Shown here piece by piece: positions 1-11,790 of a DNA stretch of 64,000 nucleotides (the stretch's first letter is position 1; every line of letters begins with the position of its first letter). Location of the stretch: assembly GCA_001051155.2 (NCBI GenBank), contig JYIP02000011.1:806001-870000 (forward strand), read 5' to 3'. Both the position numbers and the translations under genes were made by a program. Below the pieces are notes generated by a model. It made no database searches and was not told the DNA's origin. It saw nothing but the letters and a program-made list of their open reading frames with translations. Source of the DNA: Chrysoporthe austroafricana (Eukaryota > Ascomycota > Sordariomycetes > Diaporthales > Cryphonectriaceae).

Positions 1-329
1 AGTATGCGATTTAGGGCCGCGCGGGCATCCAAGGCTGGCGTAGCCCCAAACCGTAGCTTGGCTCGCGATGAGACGCTGGCGTGGACCTGGGGACCATTTA
101 TTATCCTCCTGCTGTCCCAAAAAAAACAGCACTAGGAAACGACCGCAGAATCGAGCTTGTCCACCACAGAAGGCGCAGCAACAGAAGCTCGACGTTGAGG
201 GCAGCTGGCTGTGATCACGATCTGCCTGCCTGAATCGGCTTCCCTGCTGTCCCCCTCCATCCAGGTGCTATAGCGCGCAGAGCAACCGCAAGAAAGAATC
301 GCGCCCCGCCCAGCACTCGACACACGGCA
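1..329. other. Upstream region of the aldehyde dehydrogenase gene
   Basis: No gene is supported here. The stretch holds the presumed promoter and 5' leader of the aldehyde dehydrogenase. I see no clear TATA box or recognised factor site. An A-rich run lies near 119-127. Confidence 0.5.
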
Positions 330-1835
330 ATGGCGTCGACAGGCTTAGAGACCGTGCCGTTCTTCATCAACGGGAGAAACGTCGTGGGCAGCAAGACGTT
401 TGATGTCTCCAACCCGGCCACAGGCAAGGTGGCCCACAAGTGCAGCAGCGCCGGCGAGGACGATGCCCGAGCCGCGGTTGACGCAGCGGCCAAGGCCCTC
501 CCTGCCTGGAAGGCGATGCTCCCGGGAAAGCGGCGCGAAATCCTCCTGAAGGCCGCAGAGATCATGGAGAAGCGACGCGAGGAGCTGGCGACCACACACA
601 TGGAAGAAGTGGGTGTCCCCAGGCAGTGGGCGGATTTCAACCTCACGGTCGCGAGGGACCTCATTCTCGATGCCGGCGGACGGCTTGTCACGATCGAGGG
701 CTCGATCCCTACCTCTCAGGACCCCAATACGGGTGCTTTGGTGGTGAAAGAGCCTTATGGCGTGGTTCTGGCGATAGCCCCATGGTTAGCACGCGCCCAC
801 ACTTCCATCGAGAGAGCTTGCTTTGGAGGGGAGGACTGACATGATGGGAACAGGAATGCCCCCTACATCCTTGGAACCCGGTCCGTGGTCTTCCCTATGG
901 CGGCTGGAAACACCGTCGTCTTTAAGCCCAGCGAGTTCTGCCCGAAGACGATGTGGGGCATCTGCTCTGTGTTTGCGGAGGCCGGCCTGCCCGAGGGGGT
1001 GCTCAACATGATTGTCCACGAGCCGGCCAACGCCGCATCCATCACCGCCTCGCTCATCGCCAGCGAGCACATCAAGAAGGTGAACTTCACTGGCTCAACC
1101 GTGGTTGGTCGAATCATTGGCAAGCTTGCCGGCGAGCATCTCAAGCCTGTGCTTCTCGAGCTGGGTGGCAAGGCACCCGCCATCGTCTGCGAGGACGCAA
1201 ACCTAGATCTTGCGGCAGAGCAGTGCACACTCGGCGCCTTCCTCAACTCAGGCCAAATCTGCATGAGCACGGAGAAGATCATCGTGCACAAAAATGTGGC
1301 CGCCGACTTTGAGAAGAAATTTGCGGCATCCGTCAAGAAGATATTCCCTATCACCGCCGATGCGCCCGTGCTCATCCACCAGCCCGCGGCCGAGAAGAAC
1401 AAGAAGCTCCTGCAGGATGCTACGGGTAAAGGGGCGACCCTGCTACACGGAGACCTCGATGCGACCGAGTCGACCGCCACGCGCATGCGCCCGGTCATCG
1501 TCAAAGGCGTGACAGCCGACATGGATCTGTATCGGACAGAATCCTTTGGCCCCTCCGTGGCGCTTTTCGAGTTTGATAGCGAGGAAGAGGCGCTGCGGAT
1601 TGCAAATGACACCGAGTATGGCTTGTCGTCGGCGGTGTTCACCGAGGACCTACGGAGAGGCCTGCGGCTCGCCAAGGCAATTGAGACTGGGGCTTGCCAT
1701 ATCAACTCGATGAGCGTTCACGATGAGCCCGCCTTGCCGCATGGCGGCGCGAAGGCTTCGGGACATGGGAGGTTCAACGCTAGTATTGGCTTGGATGACT
1801 GGGTGAGGACGAAGACTATCACGTTCCAGTACTAG
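330..1835 (+). CDS. Aldehyde dehydrogenase, salicylaldehyde/vanillin dehydrogenase type
   Basis: NAD(P)+-dependent oxidation of an aldehyde, probably aromatic, to its acid. The spliced model is 330..784 + 854..1835, giving 478 residues, the usual family length. The 69-nt intron (785-853) starts GTTAGC, ends ACAG and has a CTGAC branch-like site just upstream of the acceptor. Splicing restores the conserved APWNAP stretch, which the unspliced frames break. Visible signatures are the cofactor-fold region (NTVVFKPSE), the general-base glutamate in LELGGK (about residue 254) and the catalytic cysteine in SGQICMST (about residue 288), followed by the conserved SFGPSVALF segment. No targeting signal is evident, so it is probably cytosolic. 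The salicylaldehyde-dehydrogenase-like subgroup is my judgement from overall sequence feel. A P450 and a DUF1772 protein lie downstream and may share a pathway. Confidence 0.9.
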
Positions 1836-3390
1836 TACCAGGCAGGAAAGTGAGGCGGAAGGGAAGCCTAGCCATGAGGGTGTCCATTGGAATGGCGGTC
1901 TCGATCCCGAGGTTGTGATAGTGGCGTGAATCGGCGTCAGAAATCTGCAGCTGGTGGGGCATCGAGGCTTGCTGGCGCTGCAGCCACCTGGGCCTCTTTC
2001 TACTGAGTAATGCGCGTTGCGCCATTGGCGTTAAGCAGTAGCAAGTCAGATCTCTTCCATGCGCCCACAGATCGGGTCGCTGCCTCGGCCTTGTTCCCCA
2101 TGTTCCTTCCATTGCTACGTCAGCTGAGGCAGCGAGTTTCCCAAGGTACTCTTAACACATACACAGTCGTACATGGCTTTGTGCTGAACGTAACGTATGT
2201 CTCATTGCCCATCAGTTGCTGATTATTAGTGCACGGGATCAGGCGGAGGAGGGCAAGACCAGATTGGCGGCGATCACCATCCAGCCCTCTCTCCTCTGGA
2301 CTTGAATGGGAGTCGACAACCTTTCCAGCAGCGCAGGGCGAGCACCTGAGGTGAAATCAACCTGCCCTCTCAGCGCGACTGACCACACGCCGTCATACAT
2401 ACTTGACTAGGTTCCGCCTCGGGGGCGTGGGACATAGGGTGCGGTGGCCTATATGTACCAGCACACGAATTCTAAATATGGCCAAGCTTGGCCCTTATGA
2501 CTCTGATACAAGCCGAGATCTTGAGCCCAAAGACTACTGAGAAGATTCGATATAGGTGTAGGTGCTACTGCTTGCTCAACGAGTCCCGATGAGACTGGGT
2601 ACCATTTTGGGGGAGGAAGAGCAGATCAAGTCTAGGCGCCGATAGCCATTTAGCAAAATTGCTTTAGTACGCACAGATGTACGGTAAGAGGAACATAAAT
2701 GTGCCTCGAAAGATCTGCACTGGGATTTGTATGAGAAATCGCTATTCACTACGAGCATCCGTGAACGTTGTGCAAAATGCTTCGCTGCAGCACCGGCGGC
2801 GATCACACAGAGGACCGCCCCCCTTCCTGTATGGTGTCAGACTAGACTGGATTCCAGAGACATGCATATATTTTCTGACTGGTCGGCACTTCCGCGCGTA
2901 GGCTTTGAAGCCTCACTGGTGTTAGTGCTTGTACGTATCGGTAATGCTGTGTTAGTATGTGGGTTGGTGTTTACCTAGGGACTACATTAACCCAGGCGGA
3001 CCATAGCCTCAGCAAGCTACTTTTCCGAGGACATGCAGAGAAAGTACTCGGCATATGCAACACCGCAGCGTGTGCAGGTCTTTTTGCCTTCCCCTTTGCG
3101 GGTGACGAAATTTGAGCCCAGTAAGTACTTATGGTGCCGCCCTTTGGGCGACTGTCTCACGAATCCAGTCACGATTTCTTGTTCAGCCGGGACCGTCATA
3201 ATTTGAGAGCCATTCGTACACCATTCGACCTCCATCGTTCTGCACGTCACCTTCAGCGGCACTGTAGGATTGCAGAAACACCCAATGGCTGGCTGGTTCA
3301 CAGACTAGCCGTCCTTCTTCTCATCCGACGTAAGAGCCTAGACCATCCCGTACTTGTGCACTATACGAGGTAGCCTTACTTCCTACGAAG
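1836..3390. other. Intergenic region between aldehyde dehydrogenase and P450
   Basis: About 1.5 kb with no supported gene. It should hold the terminator of the dehydrogenase and the promoter of the P450. A 94-codon minus-strand frame near 3017-3301 is Cys-containing but lacks a usable start (see rejected items). Confidence 0.5.
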
Positions 3391-5007
3391 ATGGCACTTC
3401 CTCTCGACGCACCTCTCGGCTGGCTGATACTGTGGATTTTCATCATTGGAGTATCTGTCATGGTGAGATCTTTTCAATTCGATTTTCCCCCCATCCCCAA
3501 CACCCTCAACGCCAAGGCCTGTCACAAACACAGGTAATCTGAGACGTGTAGTTCACAGGCCGCGGTTGAGTTCTTGTATAACATATACTTCCATCCGCTA
3601 GCACCTTTCCCTGGGCCACTTCTGTATCGCGGCTCCAATCTTCCAAAAATCACCCAGCAGGTCAGGGGGACCGTCCACGAGAAAATGCTCGAGCTCCATC
3701 AGCGGTACGGCCCTGTCGTTCGTCTTGCCCCCAATGAGCTGACCTATACGTCTGCTACCGCACTGAAGGAGATCTACGGGAACCGCGGCGGCAAGAAGTC
3801 GATGCCTCCCCAGACGGCCCTGGGCAAGCACGACAAGAAGATGTTTGGGGCTACCGCCTTCCTCTGGCTTGAATCGCATGCCGAACACCTCCGTCACCGC
3901 AGGATCCTCTCCACATCGTTTTCCGAGACATCATTGAGAGCTCAAGAGCCTATAATTCTGGGCTATGCGGAGCTTCTCACCAAAAAGCTTGGCGAGCGCG
4001 CCTCCAGACGCGAGGTTGTTGATCTATGGGCCTGGTTCAATTATCTCACGTTCGATGTCATTGGAGATCTGACGTTCGGAGAGCCGTTCGACTGCGTCAA
4101 GGATGGCCAGTTCCACCCTTGGATATCCTTTATATTCTCTAACCTGACGAATATGATGTACGCCCAGATGATCATGACAATGGGCTTCCTCGGGGCGTTT
4201 ATTGAGATGCTGGTCCCCAAGAAGGTCTGGGCGGAAGCCATATCGCACGCCCAGGCGACGAGAGACAAGGTCGATCGACGCCTGGCCCGGAAGACCGACC
4301 GGCCGGACTTCGTCACAGGCTTCATGAAGTACATCGACCAGCCGGGAGGCATCACATCAAACGAGTTGTACGCGGACTCAAACATATTCTTGATGGCCGG
4401 CTCCGAAACATCTGCGACCCTGCTGGCCGTCGCCGTCTACTATCTCCTTCGCAACCCGGCCAAACTCTGCAGGCTCGAGGCGGAGATTCGAGGGACGTTT
4501 ACACGCGAGGGCGATATTGACTTTGCCTCGGTAAGCAAGCTGCCGTACCTTCTCGCCGTCATCAACGAGTCCCTGCGAATCCACCCCTCCCTGCCCGCGG
4601 GGATCAACCGGACTGTCCCGTCCGGCGGCGCCGTCGTCGACGGCAGCTTTGTCGCCGAGGGCACCGTCCTTCAGGTTCCTCACTGGGCGGCATTCCACCT
4701 CGACGCGAACTTCCAGGACCCTTGGGACTTTGTCCCGGAGAGATGGCTCGAGCCATGCCCAGCGCGCTTCGTCAACGACAACAAGGACGTGTTCCAGCCC
4801 TTCAGCTATGGCCAGCGTAACTGCATCGGCCGCAGCCTAGCCTACATGGAGGCTAAGATCACCTTGTCGAGGCTGATCATGGCCTTCGACATGGAGCTTA
4901 TGCCCGAAAGCGCCGAGTGGAGCAAGCAGAAGGTGTACCTTCTGTGGGAGAAACAGCCCTTGTACGTGCGGCTTACGCTGCGGTCGGGAGAGGAAGACCT
5001 CTCTTGA
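3391..5007 (+). CDS. Cytochrome P450 monooxygenase, membrane-anchored
   Basis: Heme-thiolate monooxygenase with ER N-anchor. The spliced model is 3391..3462 + 3559..5007, giving 506 residues. The short first exon encodes a hydrophobic membrane anchor (about residues 8-24) and ends at GTGAG. The acceptor TTCACAG joins it in frame to the typical AAVEFLYNIYFHPL hinge and PFPGP proline-rich region. Signatures are the I-helix AGSETSA (about residue 304), ExxR as ESLR (about 361), the PERW motif and the heme loop PFSYGQRNCIG with the axial Cys near 446. The sequence resembles the fungal CYP65/isotrichodermin C-15-hydroxylase-like group that is common in secondary-metabolite loci; the substrate cannot be predicted. 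The neighbours are an aldehyde dehydrogenase (same strand, 1.5 kb upstream) and a convergent DUF1772 gene. Confidence 0.92.
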
Positions 5008-5445
5008 ACAGTCGGGAATAGGAACAAACGAGAAATGGGCCGTGAGGCCTGGGAAGACTCGTGGGACTAAGGATAGGTAAAGGGGAGTAGCAACTCTTCA
5101 GCAGGCAGAAGAATGCCTGGAGCTATTATTCACCATCGGACGTGGTCTCGTCCGTCTCCACCAACCAGACAGAAGTTTGAAGACTAGATGTAATGACACT
5201 ACGGGGCAAACACCTCGTTGGGCACCGGACCGTGCTGCCATCCTGTGAGATACCACGCGGGGACCAAGCCATGGCATCAACCCCGAGCAGAGCATCCCAG
5301 GCTTGAGCCTTCTCAGCTCGAAATAGAAAGGGTGATATGGGACCCAGACCATACAGCTCCTGACAGCCCCCACCCCCCCACCCCTTCAAAAAAAGACCAA
5401 AACCTGTCGCGGTGGACCGATTCCAGCACGAGCCCCGTCCCGGTC
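5008..5445. other. Convergent intergenic region, P450 and DUF1772 gene
   Basis: A 438-bp gap between two converging genes, expected to hold both 3' UTRs. It contains a C-rich run near 5370-5384 and no supported gene. Confidence 0.5.
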
Positions 5446-5973
5446 TCAAGCTGTGGCCAGCAGGCCCAATATGCCCCCCAGACCCATCATGATGCCCCTC
5501 GGAAGGTTCAAGATACCCCAGTGGTCAACAAGCCACTTCGCCGACTCCTCCCTATTGACATCGGCCTCGACAGCATCTTGAATGGATGCCATATCTCTCG
5601 TCTCTCCCACCTTGCGCTTGATCTTTGCGTTCGTCGGAGAGACAACCAACCACGTGTACGGTCCGACCCCCGAACACAGGAGGCCAGCTATGAGGTATAG
5701 CCTTGACGGAGAGAGAGACGACCTGTCCGGGCCGCGAGACTGCCAGGAGAGGAAGTAGAAAGCTGCGGCAGCCGGGTGCAGGAGGGCAGGGAATAGTATC
5801 CTGGCGCTATTGTAGGTCTTCAGCCACTGGCGGAGCATGAGCGGCACAGGCGACTCAAGGAGTCGTGGCACGAGGACGAACGAGGTGGCGAGGTTCGCGC
5901 CGCAGGCAAAGATGGAGAGGAAGATGGAAGCCGCGCGGGCGGTGCGAAGCGCATAGGACTTCTGTGAAGACAT
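5446..5973 (-). CDS. DUF1772 / anthrone-oxygenase-like integral membrane protein
   Basis: A 175-residue protein with four hydrophobic segments (about residues 12-33, 50-68, 78-96 and 157-174). The layout and size are those of the DUF1772 family, which includes fungal noranthrone/anthrone oxygenases and many uncharacterised proteins. I chose the ATG at 5973 (MSSQKSYALR). The frame stays open up to 6189 only because a GAG/GAT microsatellite at about 6099-6133 reads as poly-Ser on this strand, so the longer N-terminus is probably not real. The C-terminal WGILNLPRGIMMGLGGILG helix matches the usual last segment. The gene converges with the P450 438 bp away. Co-location of a P450, a DUF1772 protein and an aldehyde dehydrogenase is suggestive of aromatic or polyketide oxidation but not proof. 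Confidence 0.7.
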   Translation of the reverse strand: MSSQKSYALRTARAASIFLSIFACGANLATSFVLVPRLLESPVPLMLRQWLKTYNSARILFPALLHPAAAAFYFLSWQSRGPDRSSLSPSRLYLIAGLLCSGVGPYTWLVVSPTNAKIKRKVGETRDMASIQDAVEADVNREESAKWLVDHWGILNLPRGIMMGLGGILGLLATA

Positions 5974-6969
5974 GGCAAGGCGGTATGCTGAGAGGTTCCG
6001 TGCTGTACGCAGACCCATGGGCTTCTGGCCCGCCTGGGTACCGGAGTGGTCTCCTGGTGGCAGCAGGCGTAGTCGTTGCCGCGGGGGCGGGGACGGGGAC
6101 GAGGATGAGGATGAGGATGAGGACGAGGAACGAGTCGTGAGTGCGGTGAATTTAATGCGGGGAGGGATGATCACCCTCCTGCCGGTCATCCGGCACAGGT
6201 GACATCCTGATCGATGAGTACGCTGGGCTCATTCCCAACCCACGCTGCTCACCGTAGCTTCGCACCACGTCCCATGTGGGCAGGGAGGCAAGGCTGAGGA
6301 GCACTACTTAGTACTATATATATGTATACGAGGTCTGGTGTTTTATACACATGCACCACGCCCGCCCTTCTCATAATGAGGAAAAAAAGGAGGCTGAGCG
6401 GACCGCCGATTAAGAGAGGGAGGGGAAGAAAAAAAGAGCCGATGCTATCTACATGTATGGCATCAAAGTATCATCCTGTTAACTTTTAACCCGCAGCATA
6501 CTGGCTGATACATCAGGATTCTTCCTATTTCACGGCACAATACCGTCTACAGTAGTCAGTACAGTACTGCCCCGGCACTCAGAACTGCTTCTATCAGTAC
6601 TATGTACTCAAGGTGTTAGGGTAGTGGGGTTGGGGCTAGGGTCCCCATCTGCCCTGCCCCGGCCCCTGTAATCCTAGAGTCTGGGGAACTAAGAACCTCG
6701 GCTCACCTGGTCCAAACCCCCATCACACACACACACGTCCCGAGCTTCACCCCAGCACCCGCTGCCCCCTCGAAGCCCGGCTTCATTATGGTGTAGGTCT
6801 TTGTTGTGCCCACTCTGTGCACGATAATACACGCTCGCCGTGATTTCTCCACGCAGCGCGCTGGCTGCCGTTTCTCTCTCTCTCGGCCATACCTGGTGCC
6901 CACAGTCATCGCAGCCTCCCAATCCGTGGACATGCCCAGACCCTCCTCGCCTATGTCTGCGCCCCTCTA
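5974..6969. other. Divergent promoter region, DUF1772 gene and PEX2
   Basis: About 1 kb between two divergently transcribed genes. It holds a GAT/GAG microsatellite (about 6099-6133), a TATATATATG stretch near 6315 and a cluster of GTAC-cored words (6540-6610) including GTACTATGTAC at 6597-6607. The C-rich last 250 bp probably form the PEX2 5' UTR. Confidence 0.5.
6099..6133 (+). repeat. GAT/GAG trinucleotide microsatellite
   Basis: Imperfect (GATGAG/GACGAG)n run. On the minus strand it reads as an open poly-Ser frame that artificially extends the DUF1772 gene at its N-terminus. Confidence 0.8.
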
Positions 6970-8418
6970 ATGATGACTAGTCCTGCCTTCGCCGAAGCCC
7001 AGGCGCGCCTCGCCGAGCGTCGCGCCGCCCGCGAGGCCCAGGCCAGTGCCCGCCTCGCCGCCGACCAGTCTGCCTCCCGCCTGCGTGCCCAGATCGCCTC
7101 CCACCCCTCGCCCCTCCTCCGTGCCCTCGGCGACCGCGCCCTGTCGGTGTGGGATAGCTTCTCGTCGCGCGAGGGCACCCGCCCTGCCTTCCGCGTGGGC
7201 CAGGTCGACGCCGAGCTCCTGGACGAGGAGCTGCTGGCCCTGCTGCGCGAGCAGGTGGGCGATGCGCTGCGCTATCTCGGCGGCGTCGGGAGCACCCTGA
7301 AGGATGACTGGGCCCAGGAGATACTGCTGGCGCTGAGGGTCGTCCTGTTCAAGCTGACGGTCTGGGACCACGATGCGACCTACGGCGCCGCCTTACAGAA
7401 CCTGAGGTATACAGACGCAAGACACGACGGGCCCGTGACGGCTCCGCCGTCGAGGGCACAGAAGGCGCTCTACGGGCTGGTTACGGTGGGCGGCAGGTAT
7501 GCGTGGGCGAGGCTGGAAGGCTGGCTGCTCCGGCAGGACAATGGGCTCGACGAGCCGGACCCCAGGGTCAGGAGGTTGCGGAGGCTCACGTCCGTGGCCG
7601 AGTCCGTCCACGCCGGGGCTGCCTTCGTCTCGTTCCTGGTCTTCCTGCTGCACGGACGGTACAGGACGCTGCTGGACCGGATACTGCGGATGAGGCTGGC
7701 GTCGCCCACCAGCCAGGTCAGCCGGGAGGTGTCGTTCGAATACCTCAACCGACAGCTAGTCTGGCACGCGTTCACCGAGTTTTTGTTATTCGTACTGCCG
7801 CTCGTCGGCATCAACAGGTGGCGGAGATGGCTCACCCGGACGTGGCGGAAGACACGAAAGGCCATCTCGAGCAGCGCCGATGCCGGGCCCGACGAGAAGA
7901 CGGGCGAGTATGCCTTCCTCCCGGAGCGGACCTGTGCCATCTGCTACAAGGACCAGAACACGGCGTCGACAGAACAAGAGATCTTGGCAGCCGCCGCGTC
8001 GAGCGGGGTCGTTGGCTCGGCACAGACCGACATTACCAACCCCTACGAGACGATCCCTTGTGGGTGCGTCTACTGCTTTGTCTGCCTCGCTACGCGGATC
8101 GAGGGCGAGGACGGCGAGGGGTGGGCGTGCCTCCGGTGTGGAGAGCTGGTCAGGGAGTGCAAACCATGGAGCGGAGACGTGCTGGAGCCGCCGAGCAAGT
8201 CACCCTCGAACAAGGCTGTTATGTTCGCAGATGACGTCAAGGGCGACCCGTCAGACACGGAGACCTCCTGCGCCGAGTTCGTCGACGCCGTGGATGAGCC
8301 GGTTGACGCGAGCGCCCGCATCGGGACGCCGAGGAGCAGCGATGGTTCTGCCGACGGAGACTCGGAGGAATACGATGAGGAGGAGGGCGAGCTTGGCGAC
8401 GATCTCGACGGGTGCTGA
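6970..8418 (+). CDS. PEX2: Peroxin-2 (peroxisomal RING E3 ligase subunit)
   Basis: An intron-less 482-residue protein. It has the Pex2/Pex12 N-terminal membrane domain (about residues 60-310), with the characteristic LLALLREQVGDAL, WAQEILLALRVVLFKLTVWDHDATYG and LNRQLVWHAFTEFLLFVLPL segments. A C-terminal RING-type zinc finger follows (about 318-395), with CAICYKD, then PCGCVYCFVCL and CLRCG as metal ligands. A 28-residue stretch rich in small and acidic residues lies inside the RING spacing, and the tail (after about 405) is acidic and disordered. In the family, Pex2 with Pex10 and Pex12 forms the peroxisomal membrane ubiquitin ligase that recycles the import receptor Pex5. It is therefore needed for matrix-protein import, including PTS1 cargo such as the SidI and SidF enzymes encoded 40 kb downstream. 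The start has tandem ATGs (6970, 6973). Confidence 0.93.
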   Translation: MMTSPAFAEAQARLAERRAAREAQASARLAADQSASRLRAQIASHPSPLLRALGDRALSVWDSFSSREGTRPAFRVGQVDAELLDEELLALLREQVGDALRYLGGVGSTLKDDWAQEILLALRVVLFKLTVWDHDATYGAALQNLRYTDARHDGPVTAPPSRAQKALYGLVTVGGRYAWARLEGWLLRQDNGLDEPDPRVRRLRRLTSVAESVHAGAAFVSFLVFLLHGRYRTLLDRILRMRLASPTSQVSREVSFEYLNRQLVWHAFTEFLLFVLPLVGINRWRRWLTRTWRKTRKAISSSADAGPDEKTGEYAFLPERTCAICYKDQNTASTEQEILAAAASSGVVGSAQTDITNPYETIPCGCVYCFVCLATRIEGEDGEGWACLRCGELVRECKPWSGDVLEPPSKSPSNKAVMFADDVKGDPSDTETSCAEFVDAVDEPVDASARIGTPRSSDGSADGDSEEYDEEEGELGDDLDGC

Positions 8419-9395
8419 TGGTGTTTTGCGGGGAAATCACACGGTTGGAAGGACAACGCGTAGGAATGCCGTAACACTCAAGACTCCCGAGTCGACATCC
8501 GCGGAAGAGGCGAATCGCAGCAGTGGCTCTACGCATCATACGAACACCTATGACCTCGTGATCGCAGTGGCATTCCATCTGTATTCGTGGCCACTCTGAG
8601 GCCTCACGAACTTCTCCCAGATGGGGGCGGTGACTTGCGACATAAAACATCTAAAAAGAATCATATGTTACGATATAGCGGATGGTGTCTCTCTCTTATG
8701 TCAACCCGAGACGCAACTCGGAGTTCTAAGAATGACGGCGGCCAGTGAAACGGCCCCAGCGTTATGCACCCGAAACAGCGGATCCCACGCTAAGAAAGAT
8801 AAAATAGAGTCGAGGAGGGGGGCTGCCTGGCCCGGGGGAGTGGGTTACATCGATTAGCCTCTAGCTTGTCGTGTCCGGCACTGTTGTCCCAAGGTGGCGA
8901 TAGCACAGAAGAAAGGCACGTCACATGAAAAGACAGCTGAACAGTCAAAGTCAAGGCTTTCAGCCGGTCAATAGGCCCAGAGGCAGGCCACCGGTGCACC
9001 GACAAGGTGCGAGGGGAGAGAGTACGACGTATCATGGTAAGACCACACTCACCTCAGCGCTAGGTACCGTAGTAGAGCCGTTGGAATATTCTGTAAATTT
9101 CAGGGCCCACTCGCCAGCACAGCACGGCATCATGTCTCCTCGGCATTCATCACGACCCATGACACTCCCCCCCACCCTCGGCCTCCAGTCTTCTGGGATG
9201 TCCACCTCTCAGCGCCCTACCGACACACGCGCATCATTTCCCCTCCGCCCCTCCTCTGGGCACCCTGAAGGCCCAGACACCTCTCGAGCTCTCCTCCTGC
9301 CGTACACGAGCTGTCTGCCCTCGATAATGCGCCCTCTCGAGCTCTAGCACCGCCTGCGAAGGTCGACGACCCTAGATACTCTGCGCATCTACGAC
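8419..9395. other. Intergenic region between PEX2 and a membrane-protein gene
   Basis: About 980 bp with no supported gene. It contains the PEX2 3' end and a C/T-rich probable promoter/5' UTR (about 9120-9350) for the next gene. Confidence 0.5.
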
Positions 9396-11326
9396 ATGCC
9401 CTCCTTCTTCTCCTTCGAGCAGGGCAACGAGTCGCGATCCCGCTTTCCCGCTGGCGAGGCCTCGCCGCTCCTCGGTCGCTTCCGCGCTGTCCCCCGCGAC
9501 GGCCGCTCCAACCGGCGTGGGAGCTTGGGTCTGCTGACCCAGCCCTCCTGGCGTAACAGCGTGCACGTCGGCCACGGTTACGGCGCCCTGATCGCAGCCG
9601 GCCTCGACGACGAGGGGAGCAGCAGTGAGGACGAGTTCGAAGACGAGTCGAGGCCGGCGTGCACCAGGTGGCTTAGGAGGCGCTGGAGGAAGATAGACGA
9701 GCTGTGGATCAACCCGAGGCAGACCGCCGTGAAGAAAGTCGCCGGCGTATGGTGGTCGCGCTGGTCTGTCCTGGTCGTCCTGCCGGCCGCCCTGGCTGTC
9801 GGCTGGTGCGCAATCCCCTTCCCGCACTACCCTCTCAGGAGCGATGAGGACTGGGACGGCCATAACAAGCCCGGCGGTGGCGACGGCCGCCGCCGAGCGC
9901 CCGGGCACGGCGAGGCCAAGGTCGAGGTCAACTTCTGGTTCTTCCTCTTCGTCTACTACGCCTTCTACAACATGACGGCCCTGGTGTGGATCACAAAGGT
10001 GTTCAATCTGTACAGCCTGAACTGGTGGCCGTCTGCCCTCGGGTTCCCGCTGACCATTTGCCTGATCGCGGTCCTGGGCACCGCCGGCCCCATCGTGCTG
10101 TACTATATACCCGAGGCCAGCTTCCTGACGACTCACAACACGGTCTGGATCACGTGGACCTTCTGCATTATGGCCATGCCCGTCATGATCGCCTCGTGCA
10201 TTCTCCTGACAAGGGAGCGGCACCAGGGCCTGCGGCGCTCCCTTTCCGAGACGCAGCGCATCTTCACCTCCTCCTGGTGGGCGGGCGAGGATGAAGGGCC
10301 CGAGATGAGGGCGGGTGGGCGGCGGCGGGCCGAGCACCTGTGGGGCAATGCCGAGAACCCCGACATACAGGTCAACGGGGTCGGCGTGGCAGAACACGCT
10401 CCTCGGCGCGTCCCCGTCAGGCTGAGGCACAGGTTCTTCCCGGCCAGCTTCGTGCGTTTTGTCTGGTTCTGCACGGCGCTGCTGATCGGACTGCTCGCGT
10501 ACGTGATAGGGGAGGCGTATGCCGAGGTGTATCTCCGCACGCTGCCGCACAGCTCGCTCGACACGATAGTATACGTCTACGGGTGGATCTCGACCGTCTA
10601 CCTGCTGGATGGCCTGACCGGATGGATACTGGGCGGGAACCAGGGGGAGAGGGTGGGAAGCTATCCGCTGAGCTGGGTGTTCAAACTGTGCGTGCCCGGC
10701 CGCTTGTCGAAAAACCGTGTGACAGGGCTAATGTCTCTCGCAGCTACTTCATGCTCACCTACCAGACATACGTGCGCGCTCTGTACGCCCGCCTGCGGTC
10801 ACCACAGCAATTCATCCTGCTGCAGGTCCTCTCCTCGTCCGGGCTCATCATCCTCACCCCCATCCTGCTGTCGGCGCCCTTCCACTGGCTGCTCACCGTG
10901 CTCGGCATGAACGGCCAGTCCTATGCTGCCTATCAGAAAGTCGGGGTGCGCAATGTCTTCATCCGGTTCCTGGCCGAGAACACCAGCATGCTCTGCTTCC
11001 TGGGCTCCGTGGTCGTCCTGCACTTTGGAGCCAACAAGGACGTCTACCCGTACTTCTCCTTCGACGAGGATCCGTCAAAGACAGGAGATCCGTACAACTA
11101 TACCTTCGAACTCACATTTTATGCCTCTGCGGTCACCTGGGCATGCGAGCTCGTCGCGAGCCTGATAGTGGCGGGGCTCATCAGGTGGATCTACGGCGTG
11201 AACGTCGTCGCCGAAGGGAGCCTAGACCTAGCGGTCTGGCCGGAGCTGTTGCCGACGAGTGTGGTGGTCGTGTTGCATGTGTTACAGAACATGCTGTTCT
11301 CGATTGTGAGGTTGCAGTTCCGGTGA
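9396..11326 (+). CDS. Polytopic membrane protein of unknown function
   Basis: The spliced model is 9396..10687 + 10744..11326, giving 624 residues. The 56-nt intron begins GTGCGT and ends CTCGCAG, and splicing joins the SWVFKL end to YFMLTYQTYVRALYARL in the shifted frame. The N-terminal ~115 residues are hydrophilic and contain an acidic SSSEDEFEDES patch and a basic patch. About ten hydrophobic segments follow (near 127-147, 183-202, 212-235, 248-272, 352-376, 388-414, 470-496, 514-534, 563-588, 600-620), with a charged loop at about 275-345. I do not recognise the family. It looks like one of the conserved fungal multi-pass proteins without a known role. No transporter signature, Cys motif or enzyme motif is apparent. 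Confidence 0.8.
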
Positions 11327-11790
11327 TCGGCAGGATGTTGGTGTCCTATCCGCCAACTGGCCGGTGAGGCGAGGCGAGGCGACGTATCCCCAGCAGCGCC
11401 ATGGGCTCAACGGCCGGCGTCCACGATAACAGTAGCCAGCACAGGAGCCCGCGGGGGCTCGACCGGTGGCCAGCCGTTTCTTGCCCGCCAAGGTCAAGCC
11501 GGTGCTTGGGTTGGGTTCGGGAGGGGGGGGGCGACCCAACACAACTTTGTCAGCATTTCCCGGTGGATGTCGCGGGCGCGGGTTGTGCAGCTGAGAGGCT
11601 TCCTGCTCTGCTTCTGTGTTCTGCTCACCACGGCGATGCAGGCAGGCGCCGAGGTACCTTGGCATGATGATACCCCGGATGATGCAATGTATTAGATGAT
11701 TATATGCATGAGAGACACCTTATTGAACACCCTGTGTCAGTGTGCATAATGTAGGTCTTACTGCTGTAAGCCGCTTGGCTGTCGTGATAA
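11327..11790. other. Downstream region of the membrane-protein gene
   Basis: GC-rich 3' flank, with no supported gene. It leads into the G-rich tandem duplication that starts near 11791. Confidence 0.4.

Noticed and set aside
3017..3301. 94-codon Cys-containing minus-strand frame upstream of the P450
   Set aside because: It starts only at a GTG, and I could not find an upstream exon giving a signal peptide; overlap with the P450 promoter makes it doubtful.
5974..6189. In-frame N-terminal extension of the DUF1772 protein
   Set aside because: It consists of poly-Ser from a microsatellite and Arg/Pro-rich sequence; the ATG at 5973 fits the family length.
9372..10550. 392-codon minus-strand frame
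   Set aside because: Antisense shadow of the polytopic membrane-protein gene.
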